Origin: Candidatus Nanohaloarchaea archaeon
GTDB lineage: Archaea; EX4484-52; DAOVKX01
Reading direction: 5' to 3'
Assembly (NCBI GenBank): GCA_030631505.1
Contig: DAOVKX010000004.1
Coordinates: 1-23,871, forward strand
Length of the DNA: 23,871 nt
Shown: piece after piece, positions 7,534-14,658 of the stretch
Numbering within the stretch: the stretch's first letter is position 1
Layout: each line of letters opens with the position of its first letter
Position numbers and translations under genes: made by a program
The notes under the pieces: generated by a model
Told to the model about the DNA's origin: nothing
Database searches by the model: none
Seen by the model: only the letters and a program-made list of their open reading frames with translations

Positions 7534-7788
7534 TGGACTGGTCGGGACTTTCAGTGATGCAAATCATATTAGTGTTATACTATATTAATACTTACTATTA
7601 ACCAATTGCAAGAGGGGGCTTGAGTAAACGAAGTTTACGAAACCCACAAAGCTCTGGATTCTAAAAAACCAAAAAGGTTATTTAGAAACCAAAAATTGCT
7701 CGCAATTTTTTAGTTGATTTTGCATCCGTTTGAACCCGAAGTCTCAGCCATGCCGAGGCCGTGTCATACCGAGTTAGACCACCAGCCC
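7534..7788 (-). tRNA. tRNA-Ala(GGC) with an intron in the T-loop (59/60)
   Basis: Exon 1 is 7788-7729 (60 nt), exon 2 is 7547-7534 (14 nt); the gap is a 181-nt intron. After joining, all arms form. Acceptor GGGCTGG pairs with CCAGTCC over 7 bp including G3:U70, the alanine identity pair. T8, A14, G18G19 and A21 are present, and the D-stem is GTC/GAC. The anticodon stem is CGGCC/GGCTG with loop TCGGCAT (anticodon GGC). The T-stem TCGGG/CCCGA closes the loop TTCAAAT. The discriminator is A73 and CCA is not encoded. Base 33 is C instead of the near-universal U. Each half alone looks like a broken tRNA; only the spliced form is complete. Mature tRNA is 74 nt before CCA addition and should read GCC/GCU alanine codons. 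Confidence 0.92.
7548..7728 (-). other. Non-canonical tRNA intron with bulge-helix-bulge boundaries
   Basis: 181-nt intron between tRNA positions 59 and 60. The boundary folds as an archaeal splicing motif. The T-stem forms the outer helix. A 4-bp central helix pairs TTCA (exon) with TGAA (intron end). The 3-nt bulges are AAC on the 5' side and AGT on the 3' side. The inner intron helix pairs GATGCAAA with TTTGCATC. Cutting each bulge after its second base gives TTCAAA + T, a standard T-loop. The intron interior holds three further hairpins on either reading: 7616-7645, 7661-7685 and 7691-7710. I see no reading frame and no convincing C/D or H/ACA guide RNA in it. Confidence 0.88.
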
Positions 7789-7906
7789 AGAGTATCCTTA
7801 TACAGTATTGTATGAAAATTATTAAAATGTGTTTTCTTTTCAGCAGGTAACTGCCAGTAACACTAAAGCATAAATAAGTTTAGCATAAATAATTAAGAGT
7901 GATGAT

Positions 7907-8662
7907 ATGTTTAGCGCAACTTTGTCTGGCACAAATCTGGGGCTCTTTAGGGATAGTCTGCAGGGCTTAGTCGAGTTAATAACTGAAGGAGTTATTGAAG
8001 CTAGGAAGGGCGGGCTGTATTTAACTGCAACAGACCCCACAATGGTGACTTTAATTGATTTCCAGCTTCTCTCAAAGTTATTTGATGATTACAAGGTTGA
8101 GGGCGAGCAGAAGATAAGCATAAATATAGACAACTTGCTCTCAATTCTGAAGAGGGCGAAGGCAAGCGATAAAGTGCTGCTTTCTCTTGACAGGGAAGCA
8201 AATAAGCTCACAGTTATGCTGGAAGGAACTTCTGCAAGAAAATTCACAGTTCCGTTAATTGATATTGAAAAAAGCGACATACCGGAAATGAATCTGGAAT
8301 TTCCGACAGATCTTGAGATTAACAGTGATGTGTTTGATGATGGCATCGGGGACGCATCAGTTGTGACAGACTCAGTGATTATCGGTGTAGGTCCAGCAGG
8401 ATTTACGATGAACGCAAAAGGCGATATGAACCAGGCCGAACTGAAACTTGAAAAGGGCAATGAAAGTCTGATTTCGTTAAATGCGAAAGAAGACGTCAAA
8501 TCAAAATATTCTCTGGATTATCTAAAGAAAATAATGAAAGCCGCAAAATTATGCGAAACCGTGAAAATAAAATTCGGAAACGACTACCCGATAAAAATGG
8601 TTTTCACCCAACCAGACAAACTGGAATTAAGTTATGTTCTCGCACCAAGGGTTGAGGATTAA
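7907..8662 (+). CDS. pcn: DNA polymerase sliding clamp (PCNA)
   Basis: Ring-shaped trimeric clamp that tethers replicative polymerases, FEN1, ligase and other partners to DNA. The 251 residues are the usual length of archaeal PCNA. Visible signatures: an N-terminal FSATLSG strand, the ITEGVIEARKGGLYLTATDPTMVTLIDF segment of the first domain, ISINIDNLLSILKRAKASD, the interdomain linker around IPEMNLEFP, and the C-terminal DYPIKMVF...LELSYVLAPRVE. The start is supported by AGTG 5 nt before the ATG, and an AT-rich box (CATAAATAA) lies about 30-40 bp upstream. The last bases of the gene, including the stop, are repeated 968 bp further on after the next gene. Confidence 0.97.
   Translation: MFSATLSGTNLGLFRDSLQGLVELITEGVIEARKGGLYLTATDPTMVTLIDFQLLSKLFDDYKVEGEQKISINIDNLLSILKRAKASDKVLLSLDREANKLTVMLEGTSARKFTVPLIDIEKSDIPEMNLEFPTDLEINSDVFDDGIGDASVVTDSVIIGVGPAGFTMNAKGDMNQAELKLEKGNESLISLNAKEDVKSKYSLDYLKKIMKAAKLCETVKIKFGNDYPIKMVFTQPDKLELSYVLAPRVED
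8650..8662 (+). repeat. 13-bp direct repeat, left copy (end of pcn)
   Basis: GGTTGAGGATTAA forms the last codons and stop of pcn and is repeated exactly at 9631-9643, just before the small gene that starts at 9645. The two copies bracket exactly one gene. Confidence 0.85.
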
Positions 8663-8677
8663 AAAAGGCGAATATAA

Positions 8678-9628
8678 ATGTCTGATATTTTTGGTAAAGA
8701 AGAGATAATTAGATTAATTGAAGAGAAAGTTGGAGTAAAAAACGGTGAAGAATATAAGCCATGTCATCCTAGCAATGAAGAAGAGTATTACTCCCAACAG
8801 GATGAAGCCAAAAAATTTGAATTTCTCAACTTTTATCATAGAAACCCTAATCCTATTTTTATAAAAATGGGTCTGTGTGACCTTCTCAATTCTGATTTGA
8901 GCCAAGAAGATGTTAATCGGTTGACAGAGTTTTCTAAGGGAAAAATGAATAATAAAGATTACAAAAAATTGCTAAAAATTAAAAAGGTGTTTGACACCCC
9001 GGATGAAGTTTTCAGGGAAGTCCTGAAAAGTTCTGAAACCTTCAGAGAAATAGGAATGCTTGCACCAGAAAGAGAAGACGGCATGTATGTTGAAAATTCT
9101 TTCATGGGTATTCATATTTCGACATTTCAGGCTGTGAATGGCGATAAAGATAAACTTAAATTAAAAACCAGGGAGGATTATATTCTGCCATATGCAGAAG
9201 AGTTTGTTAAAGCAGATGGTGGTGATATTCGTAATTTGGGTTTATTACTTTTTCCAAGTAGTCGACCAACTTGTGTAGCACATTGTCTGCGAAGTTTAGA
9301 TTATATAGATAAAAAAGGGATTGATGGATTAGTCATAGATGTTGAATATCCACATATTATCAGATTGGATGTTTACAATAACAACATCGAGATGAGGAAT
9401 TTTATCTGCAACTCCAATAGAGAAAAATTATCTGAGCAAAAAACACATGCCAATGAAACAATTAATCATTATATTAACAATCTTTTTATGGACTCTGGTT
9501 TTTCTGTTTCCAAAAAAGAAGAATTTATCAAACCAGTTGGTAAAATTAACAACCAATTTGATGTAATAAACAGAATCAAAAAAAAGGAGTTTAGATTTTC
9601 AAAAAAACCAGTGAAAATCCCAGATTAA
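8678..9628 (+). CDS. Orphan protein, 316 aa, bracketed by direct repeats
   Basis: I do not recognise this soluble protein. It is Lys/Asn/Asp-rich with no membrane segment or signal peptide. Its most ordered-looking part is about residues 180-240 (IRNLGLLLFPSSRPTCVAHC ... GLVIDVEYPHIIRLDV), which alternates hydrophobic strands and helices; the C-terminus is strongly basic. It starts 15 bp after the pcn stop without a clear GGTG site, unlike many genes in this window. The gene, with short flanks, is exactly what lies between two copies of a 13-bp sequence, which suggests that it was inserted between pcn and the next gene. No transposase motif is visible in it. Confidence 0.75.
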   Translation: MSDIFGKEEIIRLIEEKVGVKNGEEYKPCHPSNEEEYYSQQDEAKKFEFLNFYHRNPNPIFIKMGLCDLLNSDLSQEDVNRLTEFSKGKMNNKDYKKLLKIKKVFDTPDEVFREVLKSSETFREIGMLAPEREDGMYVENSFMGIHISTFQAVNGDKDKLKLKTREDYILPYAEEFVKADGGDIRNLGLLLFPSSRPTCVAHCLRSLDYIDKKGIDGLVIDVEYPHIIRLDVYNNNIEMRNFICNSNREKLSEQKTHANETINHYINNLFMDSGFSVSKKEEFIKPVGKINNQFDVINRIKKKEFRFSKKPVKIPD

Positions 9629-9630
9629 AT

Positions 9631-9643
9631 GGTTGAGGATTAA
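9631..9643 (+). repeat. 13-bp direct repeat, right copy
   Basis: Exact copy of 8650-8662. Its GAGG part also serves as a likely ribosome binding site for the ATG at 9645, which explains why it was kept in place and why part of the match might be selected. Confidence 0.85.
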
Positions 9644-9644
9644 T

Positions 9645-9896
9645 ATGGATGAAAGTAAGTACATGGCTATAAAAACAACAGACCCGCTTAGAATAACTGA
9701 TATATTGGAAATACAAGAAATACCTTATGTTCACATTAAGGGTGTGGAAAAACCCGGAAAGGACAACATTTATGTAACTCTTGAAAAAGTACCACCTGCG
9801 GTTATGAATGTCATAAAAAGAGTAAGTTTAGTGAATGGTTTTACAGGATTCAAAGAAAACGAAAGTATTGCCGAGTTCTTAAATCTGAAGGATTAA
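9645..9896 (+). CDS. Small orphan protein, 83 aa
   Basis: A small soluble protein (MDESKYMAIKTTDPLRITDI...) with a predicted beta-alpha mix and no cysteines; I do not recognise a family. An upstream in-frame TTG at 9633 lies inside the 13-bp repeat, so I use the ATG at 9645, preceded by GAGG at 7 nt. If the inserted gene at 8678-9628 is removed together with one repeat copy, this gene follows pcn within a few bases, so the ancestral arrangement was probably a pcn-linked pair. Confidence 0.7.
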   Translation: MDESKYMAIKTTDPLRITDILEIQEIPYVHIKGVEKPGKDNIYVTLEKVPPAVMNVIKRVSLVNGFTGFKENESIAEFLNLKD

Positions 9897-9978
9897 AAAT
9901 TTGGATTGCTTAAAGAATCAATGATTTAAACATTAAACTTATTTAATTATCTGACTTAATTATATATTTGGTGTTATT

Positions 9979-10985
9979 CTGAATATAAAAAAACAGATTA
10001 AGTCGCTAAATAAAAGTTCAAAAAAATTGATTATTGTAACGTTACTCATATCAATAATAATATATCTTTTTTTGTCGTATGTAGTTTTGGGGTGTTTTCA
10101 GTCAGTCACTCTACTTTGTTTAATAATAGTCGGAACAATCCTCATTTTTTTGACATGTTATAAAGAATTAAGTAAATTAATGAATATAAAAAATATGTTA
10201 GTGTTATTTTTTTCTTTTTTCGCATTCATATTCACAATACAATCTCAGGTCCCATTATTTCAGCCAAGAACAAGCATTTCTATTGGGGAAATACATTATA
10301 GAGTAATAACTGGCGAGGATTCTTATGTTAATAGAGAAATAAGTTTGGATATAGAACCCTCTCTTTTTCTCCTAAAGAAATTTAATTGTGTTTATACAAA
10401 TATTGGTCGTCTCAGACGTATACTTGATGTACCATATCTTAATGTTCTTAACATTGAAAGGGAAGGAAACTATAGTGATACAAATAGGTATAAAAAAGGT
10501 CTAAAAATATGTCTTGAAGATACAGATAAATGGGTCGCTGATAAAATAACAATTAAATTCAATATGGAACAAATGCAACAAATCAATTCAGTATCAAAAT
10601 AAAAATGCACTAATGTATGGTACTAATTATATGGATACAGATGAGCGGTTATATCACCTTCAGGGTGAAGGAACTATTTTTTACAGTAATATAGAATACG
10701 ATAACAACGAAAATTTTCCAGTATATGCTAGCTTATCGGTATATCTGAAAAATGATACTGTTGCGTGGGAACAATTGTCTCTTTTTTCAAAAAACTGTTT
10801 GAATGGTATGTATTGACAATAATGTTTATTTTGTTGATTATCATAACAAATCTAAAATACTTTCTAATGAACATACAATCTCTATGCGTATGAGTCAAGC
10901 TAATCATTCATTTTTCCAATATAAAAGAAAATTTGACCCAAAAGAAGAGATTCAATATAAATTAGTTTTTGAATGTAGGAAGTAA
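9979..10985 (+). pseudogene. Frameshifted membrane-anchored protein
   Basis: Three successive frames together encode about 335 residues that read like one protein. Segment 1 (to the stop at 10600-10602) has a short basic N-terminus, three hydrophobic helices (about residues 17-40, 45-62 and 70-88) and then a soluble, probably exported domain. Segment 2 (about 10601-10816) and segment 3 (10803-10985) continue with similar Asn/Tyr-rich beta-type sequence. Dropping one A from the AAAA at 10596-10599 joins segment 1 to 2; a second +1 shift near 10800-10812 joins 2 to 3. GGTG sits 5 nt before a CTG at 9979, where an ATG would be expected. It could be a decayed gene, or a live gene with assembly errors. 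Function unknown. Confidence 0.6.
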
Positions 10986-11073
10986 CTATCAATAATCTTT
11001 AGATTTTGGTACTCTTTAAAGTTTTAAAGAATTGAATAGCAAACTTTTATTTTTTTAATACTAAAGGTTGTGT

Positions 11074-11727
11074 ATGAGTGAAGGTGAAACAATTTTTGCA
11101 GGAGTGCTTGGAGGATTACTTGGTTACTCCATAAGTTCTAATAAAATTAAAGGATGGGAGAACTTTATAAAAGAGTGTGATAAACGGTTTGACCATCTAA
11201 CTTATTTTAAGGTAGTACTCCCTAAAGAATGTTTTGAAAAATCTAAAAATTCTCAAGCGATATACATCGAAGGGGTTCAAGCATACTTGTTAGGACTGCC
11301 AAATGCATCTCTACCTATGTTATCCAGATTTTTTGAAATTGTATTAAAATCAAAATATACTGAAATTGAAGATAGACCTGTCCCAAAAAGGTGGGGACTA
11401 TTTAAGTTAATAGACTGGGCTGAGAAATATCTTAAGGATAAAAAAGAAATAGCTCATGGATTTAGGGAGTTAAGAAACTTAATACACACCGATAAAGTTA
11501 TAACAGAACAAGACAATATTATTGCTATACAATATATATCAAGATTATCAAATATGTTATACTCATTTAAAGGAATAAACCTAAGCTCAAGTTGTCCTTA
11601 TTGTCGAACTTTTCAAGAATCAAAAATTTCTAAAGAACAGTATTTTATAGGCAACAGGATACAAATATCTTGTACCTGTCAACGAACATATAATCTCACA
11701 GTAACACAGCAGGGTGTCATAGTTTAA
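11074..11727 (+). CDS. HEPN/DUF4145-like protein with zinc-ribbon tail
   Basis: A 217-residue protein in three parts. Residues 5-22 form a Gly-rich hydrophobic segment (IFAGVLGGLLGYSI) that may insert in the membrane. The central part (about 60-155) resembles DUF4145/HEPN helical proteins: QAYLLGLPNASLPMLSRFFEIVLK, then LIDWAEKYL, then RELRNLIHTDK with the R-N-x-x-H motif at 134-138. The C-terminus has CPYC and CTC pairs (about 173-202), a zinc-ribbon-like pattern. HEPN proteins are often RNases or toxin/defence components, but many DUF4145 members have no tested role. I start at the ATG at 11074 rather than the TTG at 11068. A one-helix membrane protein follows immediately. Confidence 0.7.
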   Translation: MSEGETIFAGVLGGLLGYSISSNKIKGWENFIKECDKRFDHLTYFKVVLPKECFEKSKNSQAIYIEGVQAYLLGLPNASLPMLSRFFEIVLKSKYTEIEDRPVPKRWGLFKLIDWAEKYLKDKKEIAHGFRELRNLIHTDKVITEQDNIIAIQYISRLSNMLYSFKGINLSSSCPYCRTFQESKISKEQYFIGNRIQISCTCQRTYNLTVTQQGVIV

Positions 11728-11736
11728 GTGATGATA

Positions 11737-12009
11737 ATGGACATATTTTTTGTATCAGCAATTTGTGTTATCTTTGGGTTTGTATTGTTTTTACCAAAAT
11801 ACATAACACAATTGAAGAATTATCTAAAAGAATTTATATCTTTAGTTGGATTAGCGATAAGAATTATAACAGGAAAGCAAAAGAAAATTAAAAAGTTAAT
11901 TAAGAAATATGATTTACCTAACGATTTAAAAAAGAAGAATTTAAGTAGTGTCAAAATAATCAAAAAAGAGGGTATATTAACTGAAGATTTAGATGGTAAT
12001 ATCAAATGA
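11737..12009 (+). CDS. Single-helix membrane protein
   Basis: A 90-residue protein with one strong N-terminal membrane helix (MDIFFVSAICVIFGFVLFLP) followed by a very basic cytoplasmic-type tail (GKQKKIKKLIKKYDL). No family recognised. The start follows the previous stop by about 9 bp, with AGTG 6 nt before the ATG; earlier in-frame GTG and ATG codons overlap that site. Its last bases overlap the next gene in an ATGA arrangement, so translation of the three genes is probably coupled. Confidence 0.65.
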   Translation: MDIFFVSAICVIFGFVLFLPKYITQLKNYLKEFISLVGLAIRIITGKQKKIKKLIKKYDLPNDLKKKNLSSVKIIKKEGILTEDLDGNIK

Positions 12010-12380
12010 AACAAAAAAGCGTATTTACAGAATATTTCGGAGACTATCCTCTTATAAGGGTGTTGGATTTCTTGATATTAGGCAGGAATATGGACTACAG
12101 TATGACAGAAATAGCCAAAAATGCGGGCGTCGGCTGGACTGCTTTTTCAGAAATATGGCCGCATTTGATTGAAAAAAATATTGCGGTTTTTACAAGAAAA
12201 ATCGGAAATGCAAAATTGTTTAAGTTAAATGCTCAAAATCCATGGGTCAAAGAGTTAATAAAGATGGATAAGCTAATAACCAAAATGGAAACAGACAAGA
12301 TTATCTTAGGAACAGGAGAAGCAGGTTCTCATAAAGTTTTGTTAGCTTCCGAAGTTACAAAAACTAAACTTTTGAAATAA
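12006..12380 (+). CDS. Winged-helix DNA-binding regulator
   Basis: A 124-residue protein whose first 85 residues read as a winged helix-turn-helix: YFGDYPLIRVLDFLILG (helix 1), MTEIAKNAGVGWTAFSEIW (helix 2 and recognition helix), then HLIEKNIAVFTRKIGNAKLFKLN (wing). This pattern is common among small archaeal transcription regulators. The C-terminal 40 residues are a helix (VKELIKMDKLITKMETDKI) and a variable tail, possibly for dimerisation. It overlaps the upstream membrane gene by 4 bp and runs into the opposing peptidase gene by 17 bp at its 3' end. It may regulate its own operon; I see no obvious operator. Confidence 0.8.
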   Translation: MKQKSVFTEYFGDYPLIRVLDFLILGRNMDYSMTEIAKNAGVGWTAFSEIWPHLIEKNIAVFTRKIGNAKLFKLNAQNPWVKELIKMDKLITKMETDKIILGTGEAGSHKVLLASEVTKTKLLK

Positions 12381-12951
12381 CCCAAAAACCTCTCTCATGA
12401 CCATCATATTTTGGGCTCATAGCCGATACTAACTTCTTTAAATCAGCTTTCCAATATTTTGGCTGGTTGAAACCAGGGTCGCCTAATATTAATTTAGGTT
12501 TTTTAGTAAGCTCTACTCCTGCAACTACACAAACATGACCCCAATTATATGATTTTTTTCGTTTGCTAAGACCATACCAATGAAAATCTATCATAATGTC
12601 ATTACTACTCTTCAGATTTTCTGCGATGAATTTTGTGGTATCTTTAATCACACTATAATTATATTTTTTAATTTTAAGTGGTATGTTTTTATCTTTAAAT
12701 AACTTGTTTATTTGTTTCTCCATATGCACAGAAGTGCCCCAATCCTTTCTTTTTCTTGTAATTTTCACAGGGTAAATATAATATTGTGCCATCTTTTTTG
12801 GCACTTTTAACCCTGTGTATTTTGCGATTTCTTCTTGGTCTACCCAAAAACCACGTCTAAAAAGAACCCATTGAACACAACATGCTGCACAACACCACCG
12901 TAACTGTACTAAGGGTTTATACGGTGGAACAATTTTTACAGTTTTAATCAT
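12364..12951 (-). CDS. C39-like papain-fold cysteine peptidase
   Basis: A 195-residue protein with the layout of a peptidase C39-like domain. A Gln at 16 could supply the oxyanion hole, the nucleophile is Cys20 or Cys21 in QLRWCCAACC, GHVCVVAGV provides the His, and LGDPGF provides the Asp. No signal peptide or ABC-transporter part is attached, so it is a stand-alone cytoplasmic protease or peptide-binding protein; substrate unknown. The double CC..CC is unusual. No ribosome binding site precedes the ATG (leaderless likely). It is convergent with the winged-helix gene, sharing 17 bp at the 3' ends. Confidence 0.72.
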   Translation of the reverse strand: MIKTVKIVPPYKPLVQLRWCCAACCVQWVLFRRGFWVDQEEIAKYTGLKVPKKMAQYYIYPVKITRKRKDWGTSVHMEKQINKLFKDKNIPLKIKKYNYSVIKDTTKFIAENLKSSNDIMIDFHWYGLSKRKKSYNWGHVCVVAGVELTKKPKLILGDPGFNQPKYWKADLKKLVSAMSPKYDGHERGFWVISKV

Positions 12952-12963
12952 ACAAATAAATAA

Positions 12964-12994
12964 GCAGTATTTATTATAAATTTGTTATAACTGC
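12964..12994. terminator. Inverted repeat between the peptidase and thioredoxin-CcdA genes
   Basis: GCAGT at 12964-12968 pairs with ACTGC at 12990-12994, and inside it TTATAA pairs with TTATAA around ATTTG. It lies in the spacer upstream of the peptidase start and downstream of the 13030 stop on the same (minus) strand, so it may end the upstream transcript. Confidence 0.35.
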
Positions 12995-13029
12995 ATACTT
13001 AATCAAATCCCCTGAACGCCCTCTGTATT

Positions 13030-14658
13030 TTATTTTTGTTCATATTTCCTTTTCCGAAGAGAATCAATCAAAATAATTAATCCGGAGAGAGCAATAGCTG
13101 CAATTATAATCTGAAAGATAAAAGCAACATTTTCTAATAAAACATAATTCCAAATAAGTACTGATCCTAAAAATAAAATTATAAATCCAGAAACAAGCTT
13201 TAATCTTCTGATCCATTTTTCTCCAAATGTTTTCTTGCCTAAGGTTATCGCAAAAATTGAAACAATAATTGCCATTGGAATAATGTAAATCAGGTTATAG
13301 AGGGTCAAATAAAGATAATATTGTAAAGAAGGCAAAGATTTTGAAGTTAAAATTTTAGTGTAAGCTAAAGGAATACCGAAAGTACAGGCAATTGCCACCA
13401 AGCTTATTGTACTAGCTATGATAGTTGTTCCGATGATCAACGCTGAAGTGGATTTAGTTAAACTCAAATTTTTAACTCTTTGCTCAAGCTTTAATTTGCC
13501 ACCTTTAGAAAAAGAAAGTGAAACCCCCTTTCCGAACAGAAAATAATCTTTGACATTTAATAAACCAGCCAGAATACAGATTCCTCCGGCAATGGTAGTC
13601 AAAGTGGCGATCTCTTTTCCAAGCATGAAAATATTGAGCAAAACTGCCATAAACAAGAAATAGTAAAGAGCAAAAAAGAATATAAAAATCCCTCCAACTA
13701 AAAACATTCTTTTTCTAGCTCCAGCTAAACTTATTAAAGCAGATAAAAGGAAAAATATAACAAAAAATCCGCAAGGATTAGTCAAACCATCAGTAATAGC
13801 CAAAAAGGCAGTTAAAGCTGGCAAAGAAACCTCTCCAGTTTTTATTTTACCAAAGATTGGTAATTCAATTTCTTCAGCTGGTTGACTCTCTGGTTGTGCT
13901 GCTGGCTGGCTTGGCTGGCTTGGCTGGGATTCTGCCTGTTTTTCTAAAATATTTATTTTTATTGCATTTTCAAATTCGGCATAAGGAATAACTCCTGAAT
14001 CTGGAAAAGCAATCCCTGAAAACTTAGCTCTCTCAGGCTTTACAATTTCAAATTTTCGACCCTGAATTGTTTTGGAGACATTATAGGAAAAAAGTAAATT
14101 TTTGGCCAATTCATTGTCTACATCTTTTCCCCCAATTAGATCTTCTGAAAAAGCTTTTCCATTCCATTGGAAGAGCCAACCATCTTCTTTCTTTATTAGA
14201 ATCCCCCCATTGGCCCAAATTTTTGGTTTACCTGGGAGCTGAGTTAGATCAGGTTCCTCAAATGACATTGCTTTATCAATTAAAGGACAGTAGTTTGAAT
14301 TTAAATTTTTAATATCATTTTCTGCCTTATGAACATCTATTCTTCCAGTCTTGATATTCCCTCTACTGAGAACAATTTTGGGAACGGCAGCTTGAGTTCT
14401 ATAGTCCTGAGCAAATTCTCCAAAAAATTGGAAATTTGGATCTTGCCAATCTCCGCCTTTCCACATATATTCAATAATTACTAAATCAGGATATTTTTCA
14501 GTCCATTCAGTCAAGACAACGGGATCGGTATAAGCACAATTCGGACAACCAATGTAAGTAAAATAAACTGCACATGTTTTAGCTTCTTTTGCCATCACAC
14601 TTGGAGTCAAAAAGCTTAATGACAAAAGGATCAATGCCAAAAGCGTATATTTTTTCAT
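13030..14658 (-). CDS. Secreted thioredoxin-like domain fused to CcdA/DsbD-like membrane domain
   Basis: A 542-residue exported redox protein. Residues 1-23 are a signal peptide. Residues 28-135 look thioredoxin-like, with the active-site motif CPNC at 38-41 in YFTYIGCPNCAYTDP. Residues about 240-262 are a Gln/Ser/Pro linker encoded by short tandem repeats (QPSQPSQP). From 278 on, multiple membrane helices resemble the CcdA/DsbD electron-transfer domain, with single cysteines in NPCGF (Cys296) and IACTFGIPLAY (Cys425), the usual paired intramembrane cysteines. It probably passes electrons from cytoplasmic thioredoxin across the membrane to the outer CPNC centre. AGTG 5 nt before the ATG supports the start. 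It is the last gene after the hairpin-rich spacer. Confidence 0.82.
   Translation of the reverse strand: MKKYTLLALILLSLSFLTPSVMAKEAKTCAVYFTYIGCPNCAYTDPVVLTEWTEKYPDLVIIEYMWKGGDWQDPNFQFFGEFAQDYRTQAAVPKIVLSRGNIKTGRIDVHKAENDIKNLNSNYCPLIDKAMSFEEPDLTQLPGKPKIWANGGILIKKEDGWLFQWNGKAFSEDLIGGKDVDNELAKNLLFSYNVSKTIQGRKFEIVKPERAKFSGIAFPDSGVIPYAEFENAIKINILEKQAESQPSQPSQPAAQPESQPAEEIELPIFGKIKTGEVSLPALTAFLAITDGLTNPCGFFVIFFLLSALISLAGARKRMFLVGGIFIFFFALYYFLFMAVLLNIFMLGKEIATLTTIAGGICILAGLLNVKDYFLFGKGVSLSFSKGGKLKLEQRVKNLSLTKSTSALIIGTTIIASTISLVAIACTFGIPLAYTKILTSKSLPSLQYYLYLTLYNLIYIIPMAIIVSIFAITLGKKTFGEKWIRRLKLVSGFIILFLGSVLIWNYVLLENVAFIFQIIIAAIALSGLIILIDSLRKRKYEQK

Noticed and set aside
7616..7710. C/D or H/ACA guide RNA inside the tRNA intron
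   Set aside because: I could not find a properly spaced C/D box pair or an ACA following a pocket hairpin; a CTGA near the intron end is part of the splice helix.
7729..7788. Truncated pseudo-tRNA or a tRNA remnant left by an integrated element
   Set aside because: Exon 1 alone lacks the 3' half of the T-arm, but a matching CCCGA-CCAGTCC-A lies 181 nt downstream and both junctions form a bulge-helix-bulge, so an intron explains it better.
7651..7792. CTCTGG/CCAGAG pairing between the tRNA 5' flank and the intron as an alternative acceptor stem
   Set aside because: It would place the wrong bases at positions 8-10 and leave no T-arm; GGGCTGG with CCAGTCC gives a full cloverleaf.
13903..13930. 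Short tandem repeats considered as a CRISPR or microsatellite
   Set aside because: They are in frame and encode the Q/S/P linker of the thioredoxin-CcdA protein. I saw no CRISPR-like spaced repeats anywhere in the window.
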